This document shows, piece by piece, positions 19,191 through 30,398 of a stretch of DNA of 33,523 bases (its first letter is position 1; each line of letters begins with the position of its first letter). A program made the translations under genes and the position numbers. The DNA comes from Chara braunii. Taxonomy: Eukaryota > Streptophyta > Charophyceae > Charales > Characeae. The notes under the pieces are model-generated. The model was not told the DNA's origin. It saw only the letters and a program-made list of their open reading frames with translations, and did no database searches. The stretch is taken from contig BFEA01000158.1 in NCBI GenBank assembly GCA_003427395.1, positions 779,432 to 812,954 of the forward strand, in the 5' to 3' direction.

Positions 19191-20604
19191 GCTTGTTAGG
19201 TTTTTCTAAGTATGATTTTTTTTTTTTTTCAAGGCCTACCAAAGTGACAGTGGTAGGCTGGCAGTGTGAAGCGAAGGTCTTGGCTACATTTGGTCATGCA
19301 TCCATACTTCTCCGAGAATGTCTGCCATGACTGAGCAGTCACTTCATTTTCAAGTCAGGCCAGTACGTTTTCTATTCCTGCTTACCGCTGCATGGACTGT
19401 CTTTTTTTTCATTTTTTTGCTTCAGGGCTTAGTTATCCTATATGTTGTTCAACCACACATTATAGGCAACTGTTGGTGACTGGCTGCATGGTGTGCCTGC
19501 CTGACATGGACCCCCTTCTGCTCCCGCCTCTTTCCAATGTAATTCATTGTGGGTATTTGGGATGGCCGTCGCTATCCGCTGAATGAACCCTAGCCAGACA
19601 GTACCAATATCTTACTTCTATAACTCCCTCTCTCCCAACATTACCCCCCGTTTTAAGGTAGCGCGTGCATTTCACATGCCAATTTTCGCAACCCTCCCCC
19701 AACCCCTTCCTTCCCTCTATAACCGCATGTGACGCACCAAATTATGCGCATGATCAAGCTCATGAGCCCCTTCGTTTTTCTAGTGCTCTTTGAATAACTG
19801 GGGTCGATTTAATCCAGTTCAAGTTTCTCTAAATTTTTGGCGGATGGTGATGTCGGACTCAACATGTCTCGGTTGTGGTTTTGTCATTTCGCTACTCGCA
19901 AGGGTTTATCCTTGAGGGACACGTCAGCCAATCTTGACTTTCCATTTTTGCAGTTTTCATAATTTTCCTTGTATTTTGTCGTACTTTTACATAGGATTTA
20001 CGCGCGCCATAACAAGCGCGCCAAAAATCCTTTTTACTCGTTTTTTTTTTGAATTCGGAAATCGCGGGTGCTCATTTAGGTACTTGGCAACAAACCCTTT
20101 CTTTGTGCATGTACATATTTTAAGATGCCTCTGCAAGCCCCATTATTTTTTTGTTGATGGATGATAGAATAGGTATAGGCGTAGGAATTCACGCATTTCA
20201 TATTTGGCACGTGGAATTTTCTTTCGAACTTGTCAATTTCAATTTGGGTTTAGGAATTAGCCGCAACTTCACTAGCATTCCATGCAATTGTTTTGATGCC
20301 TTTTGTAGTTTTGCGCACATGCATCTTCCTGCGCCACGCTCCTGCAAGCAAATTTTCCTCGCTTCCCCAACCCCCTTCTTCGGTCCATTAGCAGTAAGCT
20401 GTAACTGTTTTTTTCCCCCTCTCGCTCCTTTCTTCATACTTTCATTGAATCTTGGTCTTGCTCCACTCTTTCTTTCGTAACCTATTTTCCTACCTTCGTC
20501 TATACAAGGAAGGCCCCACCGATCCCCAACGTAATCGTAGAACACGGACGACAGTGTGTAAGGAGGCTATTAACTCTTCGCACTTCGATTCGATTAACTA
20601 CGAA
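19191..20604. other. No gene recognised
   Basis: Mixed-composition DNA with T-rich tracts. Short open frames (for example 20151-20480) show no domain and unremarkable composition. This and the stretch before 13021 were contiguous before the Penelope-like element inserted. Confidence 0.4.
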
Positions 20605-20758
20605 TTGTGTAACCACGCGTTCATTGAACGCGGGTTTTCCCCTCTTTTTGAACGTAATGAACGAGCATTCAATGAACGAAACCGATCGCGTCGTTCAATT
20701 CTGTGGTTCTGGAAAAAAAAAAATAAATGCGGCCTACAACGTTCAGACGCGCACTGAT

Positions 20759-20787
20759 GGAGAGAGAGAGGGAGACAGAGAGCACCA

Positions 20788-20863
<76 letters not shown>

Positions 20864-20904
20864 CTCCATAGCGAGAGAGAGAGAGAGATCCATAGCGAGA
20901 GAGA
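20759..20904. repeat. (GA)n microsatellite, interrupted
   Basis: GA runs with short interruptions (accatagt, ctccatagc, tccatagc). ccatag recurs three times, so part of the tract grew by duplication of a larger unit. Confidence 0.9.
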
Positions 20905-20917
20905 GAGGCTCTTAAAG

Positions 20918-21112
20918 CACTAGTACCTCTGCGAGTGTTGGGAAAATAGGGAAAAGTGGACGTTTTCCCGAACTCCTAAAATGTCGGAGGCCGGGCCCGA
21001 CGACAGCTGCCATTGATAAATCTGATCGGTGGCCATTGTTTCGTTTCGCCTCGGAAAAGGTCGGAGACCCACCCGAGGCCAGGCATTTTCCCACTCGGCG
21101 AAGGTACTAGTG
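20918..21112. mobile_element. Nested CACTA-like MITE, 195 bp
   Basis: The termini read cactagtacc on both ends, and the inverted repeats continue for about 28 bp with small indels (ctctgcgagtg... against ttcgccgagtg...gggaaaat). The CACTA start suggests that superfamily, but a 3-bp target duplication is not visible (aag against gtt), so the assignment is tentative. Confidence 0.55.
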
Positions 21113-21233
21113 GTTACAAAAAAAAATAAAAAATAAAAAAATTGAACGGCGTTTAATTTTGAACGCGAATTTAAATCCGCGTTCAAACGTGAATGGGCGT
21201 TCACGGCGCTCAAACGGTTACATAGACTAGGAA

Positions 21234-22740
21234 GTACTCCACGCGGGTTGATTTATCCCTTTTGTGTGTTTTCCCCTTTCTCATCTCCTCCCTCCCCTAT
21301 CCCTTCTCCGTATTTTTCTTTCTTTCTATGCAACTATAAATCTAGCAAACGTAATGTTTTTTTTCTCTCGAAATACATTGGCTAACTCTAGTGGATTAGT
21401 GGTTAGATGAGATGATGATCAACGAGTCGGAAAGTCTTGACGAGTCGGTTGCAACTTTGTGGGATGGCATGCTGGGTTGCTGCGACGGACTTTAGGATCA
21501 GTGCGAATCCTTGTAGTAGTTGAGCGCACAGGGTGACAATCGCTGCATTTAGTGTCGGGTACATGGTGGTCATGATCGCTGGGTTCAGTATCAGAAAGAG
21601 GGGTTGACGATCAATCGGGTGGCTTAGGGCTATAGTTCAAGTGAAAAATAGATTGTGCCTTGTCGTTTTGTTCTTATTTGTGCCATTATCACGGTTGGAA
21701 TTAAGTTGCATGGCATGATGCCAGTTTTTCCTTTCATAGTTGTGCAAGTGTATACCTCTCTCTCTTTTCCCCCCTTCCTCTGTGGATGCATGGGCGAACG
21801 AATGTTTGCATGTGTGCTTTGCGATGATAATTCATGTTTCCGCCGGTTGTGAACACACAACCCTTCAGATTAATGATCCTCATTTTTTTGCCTCCCCTGC
21901 ATTATCTTCATTTTGAATGGATAAATGACTCTTACAAATTAGATCAAAGGGTTTTGGAATGGGCGCCCTTTTAGTTGCTCCCTCGTGAAGATCTTTGCTC
22001 TTCCTATCGCTTAGAAGGGAACACTTAATTTTATGCATTAACCCGATTATGTTTTTTACGTCACTCATAACTTATTTATGTTTTTAATTCCCTTTTTGTG
22101 AAGAATGTATGGTTGTTTGTTTAGGAAACTTCTGTTCTCTATCCAATCACTTCATCTATACAAAACGTGGGACCCGTTATTTCCACCATCGTGATAGTAT
22201 TGACCGCATCAGGCATGTCCGTCCGGGGTTCTTGTGGACATCGCACAATTCATCATTGACCATTACATAAAAGGAAAAATGGGTTATATATATATATATT
22301 TTTTTTTTCATTCGATGATTGTTTCCTTTTTTTCACTTTGTATTTTTTTTTTCTTCTGGAAATGGTGACCACTACCCTTTGTCATTTCACAGCCACGAAC
22401 ACAGTTGCCGACGAACGAAGTACCTATCCCAGTTGAAAAATTGTTGACGATCAGATCTCCATTTTGTATTTCCTCACAGCTTATGTTGGTTTACAGTTGT
22501 CGCCCTCCAGATTTACCCAATGCCTCGCGCACATGAGGAAATGGGTCCCACCGAGTCATGCACACACACGATTTGTGAGAGCGCTTGCCCAATGATCAGG
22601 CTGGTCCTCCGTTGTCGGGGTGGGGGGGATTTGATGCATGACGACCACCTACCCATCCCGCGTGTCCGTGTGCCCGTTCGCACATCCAACACTCATCTCC
22701 AGACGTCATTGCCCGTGTTCGCCCACATGCTTACTGATAA
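21234..22740. other. No gene recognised
   Basis: T-rich DNA with a possible TATA box (ctataaatc near 21336) and a style vaguely like the Gypsy LTRs, but I could not align it to them. Open frames are short and without motifs. Confidence 0.35.
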
Positions 22741-22827
22741 CACTCTCTCTCTTTCTCTCTCCCCCTCTCCCTCTCTCTCTCTTATCTATCTATATATCTA
22801 TCTATCTATCCCGCTATGCCACATCGC

Positions 22828-22860
<33 letters not shown>
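22741..22860. repeat. (CT)n and (TATC)n microsatellites
   Basis: A CT-rich run to about 22783 is followed by two tatc tracts separated by about 25 bp of unique sequence. Confidence 0.9.
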
Positions 22861-22989
22861 CATTGCCTTATGCTCCACAGTCCACAGTTTTCTTTTTTGT
22901 ATCTTAGTACTTGCATGTAACGAAGATGACGTGTTATTTTTGAATGTACCGATCCACAACTCAGACCCAACGACTTTTTTCACTTGAAT

Positions 22990-23017
22990 ATATCGGACCT
23001 GAAAAGCGGTCCGATAT
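22990..23017. repeat. Perfect 10-bp hairpin
   Basis: atatcggacc and ggtccgatat flank an 8-base loop. It lies next to sequence (22868-22970) that resembles one arm of the foldback at 23481. Confidence 0.85.
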
Positions 23018-23038
23018 GAGTGGCGTGGAAGGTGGTGA

Positions 23039-23041
<3 letters not shown>

Positions 23042-23125
<84 letters not shown>

Positions 23126-23249
23126 TTTGAGGTTCTCTACATCGATTGCAATCTCTGACCCACCTTGGAGGGTTGAAGATTATAATCAATGTGACGAACC
23201 TCAAATCTCTCTCTCTCTATGTTCGGGGATTGTAATCGACGTAGCGAAC

Positions 23250-23299
<50 letters not shown>
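23042..23299. repeat. GA tract, inverted unique arms, CT tract (foldback)
   Basis: A GA run (23042-23124) is followed by atttgaggttc (23125-23135). The inverse gaacctcaaat is at 23195-23205, followed by CT. A further inverted version of the arm (gattgtaatcgacgtagcgaac, about 23228-23249) leads into the main CT run (23252-23299). The whole block can fold back with GA pairing to CT. Confidence 0.85.
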
Positions 23300-23302
<3 letters not shown>

Positions 23303-23480
23303 GCACACATAGTCGTCAGCGTGCCACGTATACACGCGGCGCACTGCCACGTCTACGCTCTCTCTCTATATATATAGTTCGACTGCGCTTCCCTATTTAT
23401 TTCTTCTTTTGTTTTGCAAAACGATAATGAATGTCCGTATACTCCCGAGAAAGAAACAACGTTGTTTTGTGTTTTTTTAT
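23300..23480. other. No gene recognised
   Basis: Short spacer with a small AT run (tatatatata, about 23367). No coding potential seen. Confidence 0.4.
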
Positions 23481-23669
23481 TGCCTTCTGCTTCACGCACC
23501 AACGATTGTTGTTTTGTGTCTCGGTACATTGAAGTGAAAAAAATTGCGACATTTTTTCGAATGTATCGAACCTCAGTATCGGTTTGATACATTCAGAAAA
23601 TGCATGCAATCTTGTTCACAAACAGTACTAGGATGCAAAAACAAACAATGGTGTGTGAAGCAGAAAGCA
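23481..23669. mobile_element. Foldback MITE, ~94-bp arms
   Basis: The arms tgccttctgcttcac...gaatgtatcgaacc and the inverse ggtttgatacattc...gtgaagcagaaagca pair almost end to end around an 8-base loop near 23577. The stem is imperfect but continuous. There is no ORF. A related single arm at about 22868-22970 suggests a family. Confidence 0.8.
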
Positions 23670-23694
23670 AGCGCGCGCACGCGTGCGCAGCCGC

Positions 23695-24513
<819 letters not shown>

Positions 24514-24832
24514 ACCAGGGTTAGTTGATCATAGTTTGTATTGCGCACATGCACAAAGCTGAAGAAGTTTCTCCCTTCACCTTCATCATTGCGCTTGCTC
24601 AGTTGATCCCCTGACTCTCCAGGGCAATCAATGTTGGCAAGTCTCGTATTATTCTCGGATGTTATCGAAGGGAGGCTAGACCAATTTCCCAGCAGGTGCA
24701 GCTCCCCACCAATAGATCTGGAGCAACCAGACAGCTGCTAGGTAGTCAGGCTGCTCTTACCACCCTCCCCTAACAACCAGTCATGTTTCTTGGAAAAAAA
24801 AGAACTTTAAGCCTTAACATACGTTGAAACCT
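24514..24832. other. No gene recognised
   Basis: No motif or repeat seen. Confidence 0.4.
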
Positions 24833-25165
24833 GCATAGCACGACGAACGTGTTCGCGCCCCTTCACGTTCCCGCGTTCGCGCGAACAGCTCTCGAAAATG
24901 TTCGGGTGAACATAATTTTGTTTTCGTAAAAAATAAATAATTTTTTTTTGTTTTGATTTTTAACTCATGATTGACAACGAATTTGAACAAGGCAAAAGTT
25001 GCTTATATTGTTATTTCATATAACATATATTGTTTTCAGATTTTTTTGAGAACTTTGTTTTTTTAATATATTTTTTTATGTTGGTGTTCGAAGGATTTTG
25101 GGTGTTTGTTCGTATTCAGGCAAACATGTTCGCGTTCGCCTCCGAACGTGAACATGGTGCTACGT
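24833..25165 (+). mobile_element. MITE copy 1 with GCATAGCAC/ACGTAGCAC ends, 333 bp
   Basis: The ends gcatagcac and (reverse complement) acgtagcac are inverted, with subterminal cgaacgtgttcgcg-type motifs on both sides. The centre is AT-rich. Flanking 12-mers acgttgaaacct and gggctgaaactt agree at 8 of 12 positions, a decayed duplication. The element is nearly the same, in the opposite orientation, at 30057-30386. No ORF. Confidence 0.8.
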
Positions 25166-26184
25166 GGGCTGAAACTTCGTAAAAATACCCCTAAAACTTT
25201 GCACAGTACTCTAGTCACCTACTTGACCTGACATCTCGTTCATATACCCCTACCGGTCTCTATGCAACTCCTCCATATGCCCCCGTAGTTCTGGCCATCG
25301 CATCCTTGGTGGAAAAAATGCACATACCCGCACGTGAAACAGACTAGTTTTCTGGTTACCCCGTCGTCTTTGAAGCAGCCACATTCAAGTTTGATTCTTC
25401 TGCGCCAGCACCCTTCTCCTCCGTAACATTTCCTCCTCCACTTGCTCGTCTTCCTCCTCATCTTTTCACCTTTCTTCGTCCTTCATCTCCATGACCTTCC
25501 TTCCTCTTGCACTTTCATCTTTCCACCTTCTCAACCACCTTCGTCATCGTTCTTTATCTCCATCTTAATCACCTTTTCTCTTCCTCTCCCTCATTTGTGA
25601 CAATTGTTTGATATGCGATCTAAACCGGAGAGGAGGACGAGGGGAGGAGGGAAACCCTCAATCATCCTTGCAAGGTTGTCACATAATAATGTACGTACAG
25701 GAAGTTGAGTAAGGAAGGTTCTGAACAACAATGATGATGACTTCGATGAGGAAGTAGGCAAAAAAATGATGGAGATGAGGAGGGACGCATGAGCAAAATG
25801 GAGAGCTTTGTGCAAGGTCTTGTACATGACAGTACCTGCCCGCGATTGTTGCTAGATGCATCCAGAAAGTATTGATGTGAGTAAATATTTGTAACCTTTA
25901 AGTATGATGAAACACATTTGACACACCATGAGAATGAAGCTCCCCACAAAAAAATGGACCATCTTCATCTTGTTATTAAAAAATAAAAATAATAATAGGG
26001 CAACCCGCTCGAAACAGACACAATACTTATCAGAAGACCACTCCTTTTTTTTGCCATTTTTTTCTTCTCTATAATAATGATTACTATCTTTCATTTTTCA
26101 CAATCAACAATTTCCTTCGCCAATCAATATTTGTCTTATATGGAAACACTATCCAAAACTTCATTTTTTATAGAAATATTGCTC
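25166..26184. other. No gene recognised; pyrimidine-rich tract
   Basis: Bases about 25410-25600 are CT-rich with repeated cctcctc and ttcatctcc motifs. A minus-strand frame at 25240-25461 has several Cys (CGCFKDDG..., CFTCGYVHFFHQGC) but no complete zinc-finger pattern that I recognise. Confidence 0.35.
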
Positions 26185-28600
26185 CAATTTATTCAACGGA
26201 ATTTTTTTTCAGAATTAAATAATCATTCTATAGTAAAATTACATTCTAAATTTTAAATTTTCATTCTATCTTAAAAAATGTCTTTCCAATTTTTTAAAAA
26301 TTCATTTTACTTGCAAACTTTCATTCCAAGAATGGGGTACCCCTTCTTATTTGGGCTGCATGCTAGAGATGAAATGAAAGTTTGAATTAATTCATAAAAT
26401 ATTTTAATTTGACTATCATTCTAAGTAAGGATTTTGGTCATAAATAGGTTAATCCAATCTAAATTAAAAGATATTTGTTGTAGTGGAATGAAAATTTAAT
26501 TAAAATATTTTATAAATTCGTCTAGACTTTCATTCCATCTTGAACAAATAGATGTAGTTGGAAGGGAAAACTCATATTTAGATGGGAACTTATCAAATAA
26601 ACCTGAAAATTTTGCAATTGGACGAACATTGGAATATGATAATTTATAAATATGAAGGAATTTTTTTTTATGGAATATGTTTTCAACTTTCATTTATCGT
26701 GAGAATTTTTCTGTTTTTCGTGGTGTATATGAAGGAATTTTAATTTGACTATCATTGCAGCTGGGCACAACATCCCTTATGGTGTATTTACAAATCATTG
26801 AGATACTTGAGTCATTATGCGGCTTCAACTAAAGATAAGTATATTTTTTGAAGAAGAAAATGAATTATATAGAGGAGTGTTACCAAATAGCGTTAATTGA
26901 CTCTTGCAAATAGGCACGTGTTATTCCGGGTGGATAACCAAGTGTTACCCACCAGACAAAAATAAAAAACTTTACCAATGCGGGCATATTCCCAAGCAAA
27001 CCCGATGACAACCCCATTAAAAACAAGTATTTTCGGACATCCATCAAAATTAGAATGAAATAGAAAAGATTAACATAAATCTTGATATGCATAAATTGAG
27101 AAATGATGCACAAGAGAAAAAAATTCAAGCAGAATGTCAGACTACTTCCTCGTCAAAGGCGAAAAATTAAAATATTTGATAACAGTAAATTTATCCTCCC
27201 ACCGCTTCTCGTATCACAACCTCATAATAACCTAATTTATTTGGTCACATATTCACAACGATGATCGAGTTTTTACAGACCAAACACATTCATTGCACTA
27301 AACCCAAAATTTAAAGACTAGGTTTAGAAGAAAATTTCATAGCAAAACTACACCAAAGTGAAATTTGGAAATTACTATGAATGGTTAGACCTCGATTTCA
27401 GACTTACATCAAATTGTATGCGTCATACTTGATTAAGTGATATATGTGTATTTTTAAAAATTAAAACCTACAATAAGAAGAAAGAGAAATAAAAATATAT
27501 AAACAATATTCATAAATATGAATACAAAGCTATATGTCAATCATTACTACAACTTACTGGCTTATAAAGCGAGATAAATACATAAACGAATGATATGTCA
27601 TCCAAAATAAAACAAAATTAAGTTGGGTTGAATTAACAAAGGTTAAAAAAATAAATATCGAGGACATAATGATTTAAAAACTATTCAAAAGAATCATACT
27701 AAGAAAAAAACACATCTTAATGAAGCAGTTGTCCTATCACTTTTGTAGGCAAACCCCAAAATACCCTATATCTAAACACAATGTACAATTGTGTCAAACT
27801 TTATTTCAAGGATATTTTAATGTCACAGTGTTCCTCGCTAGAGGAGTAAGACTCATAATTTATACATTTCCTTACGTTTTGGGACACCACCATAGTCAAA
27901 CTACCCTAGGTAGTTACATTTGACTTTGACAGACCTCCGTTACTTGAAGAACTCAGATCTGATATAAAATAAATAACCCATGCGGAAAACCATGACGAAG
28001 TCGGTTTCCTGGTAAAATTTTATTATACATTTTACACTGAACTTGCCCCCTAAATCCTACCAACCTAAAACAACAGAAAACTCCCACGAGAAATAAAAGT
28101 GGAAAAAATATTCCATTAGAAAAAAATCTTTCATGTATATAAATTATCATTCTAATGTTCGTCAAATTCCAAAATTTCTTGTTTTATTTGATAAGTTCCT
28201 GTATAAATATGAGTTTCCCTTTCAACTATATGTATTTGTTCAAGATGGAATGATAGTCTGGATGAGTTTATGAAATATTTTAATTAAAATTTCATTTTAC
28301 TACAACAAATATCTTCTAATTTAGATTGGATGACCTTATTTATGACTGGAAATCCTTATTGAACGACATTCCAATTAAAATATTTCATGAACTCATCCAG
28401 ACTTTCATTTCATCTCTAGCATGCAATTCAAATAAGAAGGGATATCCCATTCTAAGATTGAAAGTTTTCAAATAAGACAAAAATAAAAGAAATTGGAATA
28501 ACATTTTTTAAGATGAAATAAAAATTTAAATTTGGAAAGTAATTTTAGTATAGAATGATTATTTAATTTAAAGAAAAATTTCGGTTCAATGATATTGTAA
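26185..28600. mobile_element. Non-autonomous element with ~500-bp terminal inverted repeats
   Basis: The left arm (about 26185-26690) and right arm (about 28095-28600) are inverted copies with many small differences. Shared blocks include ctaaattaaaagatatttg against its inverse near 28310, and gaacaaatagatgtagttgg against its inverse near 28230. The inner 1.4 kb is AT-rich and has no recognised transposase. Very long inverted repeats are typical of Mutator-like or foldback elements. The ends are uncertain by about 20 bp and no target duplication was found. Confidence 0.75.
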
Positions 28601-28639
28601 AGGGAGGAAAATTAGTCGAATAAATTATTAAAGTCATCA

Positions 28640-28930
28640 TGTTATAAATATATATGAACGAAAGTAAATTAAATATCAGAAATTGATGTTTGATATCCTT
28701 AACATGTCTCTTACCGACTGATCGCTAAACTCTTAGTTATTCGTCTGCGTAGGTCCTTCACAAGGAAACTTTGTTAATGGTAGATTCATATTTGAGAACA
28801 TCTTAAACCACCACTTTACCTGACGTTGTGAAAGTCGAGGGACCGATATCACATATTCATGAGGGTTATTGGTAGTATAGTGTGGAGACTCGGCAGAGAC
28901 TCCAAAATAAAAACATTGGCAAATTGCCGC
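28640..28930. other. No gene recognised
   Basis: Transition from the long-inverted-repeat element to the tandem array. No motif seen. Confidence 0.35.
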
Positions 28931-28939
28931 CACCACTTC

Positions 28940-29480
28940 ATTCGGCGTGAAAACAATTTAATTAAAAATTTGAAATATTTTTTTATAAACATATAACGAC
29001 AAAATCTACGGACTCTGCGATTTTCAGATTTTTTTATGAATATTTCTGAGCGTGAAAAATCGCTGAAATTGGGGTACGTTTCCCGTTGGCCCACACGTAC
29101 TAAAGTGGCAAAAATAAAAAAATAAGACAAATTGACGTGACATTTATTTCACTTGTTTTTAAAAATATATATATTTTTCGTGAAAAAATTATAACCAAAT
29201 CTACAAACTCTTCAATTTTCAAAGTTCTAAGGCATTGTTTAGAGCGAGAAAAATCACAGAAGTTATGGTATGTTTTCCTTTGGCCCACACGTTGGAGTGG
29301 CAAAAATGTGAAATATGATGAATTTGCACGACATTTCTTTCATGGTCTAAGGAATAAGTTTTTTTTCTGATATTTGTTTTCGTAAAGATCACAACCTAAT
29401 CTACAATATTTCAAGTTTTTATTTTTTTTTGCTTATTTTCACTAGCGCACGAAAATCGCCAAAGTTGGCGAGCGAAAATT
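28940..29480. repeat. Degenerate ~190-200-bp tandem repeat, 3 copies
   Basis: The phrase (a)accaaatctacaaactc..caattttc recurs at about 29003, 29191 and 29391. ttggcccacacgt..(ta)..agtggcaaaaat occurs at 29088 and 29280. A gcg.gaaaaatcgc.gaaattgg phrase occurs near 29050, 29243 and 29446. The spacing is about 188-200 bp. The third copy is partial. Units are diverged, so this is an old array. Confidence 0.75.
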
Positions 29481-29499
29481 GCGGGACTGGAATTATCTG

Positions 29500-30044
29500 C
29501 ACTTCCCAGTCAACGCCCCCCATAAGACCCGCTCCGAACTCACCGGAATGCCACTTTTTCGATAGTGGGTAGAGTGATGGTTTAATGACAATATAATTCT
29601 TGAAAACCATAAACGAGGAAAATCTCAATTGTATGTTATTACTTATTGACTAAGAAATTATCTGCAACAAAATAGGTTGATTGTTTTTTCTAGTAATCCT
29701 TAGGACTTTATCAACTACAGATTATCACTATATAACAACTCTGATATAATACGGGTCATAATTGTTAATGACAATATCTTAGAGGAATTTAGACTCATCA
29801 AATATCTGAGACAATATTGTTTTATTGCTTCATTGTTTTTGCTATTCAATTCGATATTTTTCTTAAGAATATTAGAGGTATCCCCGCATTCAAGGTTTGA
29901 TGATATAAGGCTTTCACTACAAGAGCGATGTATTAGCTGATAACCTCCTTTCAATATGTGCTAATATCACTTAGAACTTAACCCAATAAAAAAATAGACT
30001 AAGTTCAACAGTCAACTTTTAACTTTCGTCAACAGTAATAAATA
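29500..30044. other. No gene recognised
   Basis: AT-rich unique sequence with short chance frames. Confidence 0.4.
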
Positions 30045-30056
30045 AGTCTACAACCT
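30045..30056. repeat. 12-bp duplication left of MITE copy 2
   Basis: agtctacaacct, repeated exactly at 30387-30398. Confidence 0.8.
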
Positions 30057-30386
30057 ACGTAGCACCGTGTTACGAACTTGTTCGCCCGAACGCGAACAAG
30101 CGCCCAAAACCCTCCGAACGCGAACATAAAAATTATTTAAAAAAAAAAACAAAAACAAGTTCTCAGAAAAATAGGAAAACAATATATGTTATGTAAAATA
30201 GTAATACAAACAACTTTTGTCTTGGAGTCATGTTCAAATTCGTAGCCAATCATGAGTTAAAAATCAAAAACCGATTTTTTTAATTTTTTATTATTTTTTT
30301 ACGAAAAAAAATTATGTTTGCCCGAACATGTGCGTGAGCTGTTCGCGCGAACATGAAGGGGCGCGAACACGTTCGCCGTGCTACGC
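30057..30386 (-). mobile_element. MITE copy 2 (inverted relative to copy 1), 330 bp
   Basis: The ends are acgtagcac and, reverse-complemented, gcgtagcac. The reverse complement aligns along its length with 24833-25165, including gaacgtgttcgcgcccctt and tttttaactcatgattg. The flanking 12-bp duplication is exact. No ORF, so it depends on a transposase elsewhere. Confidence 0.85.
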
Positions 30387-30398
30387 AGTCTACAACCT
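30387..30398. repeat. 12-bp duplication right of MITE copy 2
   Basis: Exact copy of agtctacaacct. Confidence 0.8.

Larger units (their letters stand above)
20605..21225. mobile_element. hAT-like non-autonomous element, 621 bp
   Basis: The left end ttgtgtaacc and the reverse-complemented right end ctatgtaacc resemble the termini of the element at 14770. Flanking 8-mers actacgaa (20597-20604) and actaggaa (21226-21233) differ at one base, a decayed 8-bp target duplication. Subterminal gaacgcg/cgcgttc motifs occur in both orientations at both ends. The interior holds a long GA microsatellite and a nested MITE, and no ORF. Confidence 0.7.

Noticed and set aside
20018-20025. E2F-like site (gcgccaaa)
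   Set aside because: An 8-base degenerate motif is expected by chance in this length and no gene is nearby.
21234-22450. Divergent solo LTR of the Gypsy family
   Set aside because: There is a similar TATA-like start, but I could not align it to the LTRs at 957 or 9750.
22741-22860. CRISPR-like array
   Set aside because: Regular repeats here are CT and TATC microsatellites without distinct spacers.
25240-25461. Cys-rich minus-strand frame as a zinc-finger gene
   Set aside because: Cys spacing does not fit a complete known finger and there is no supporting context.
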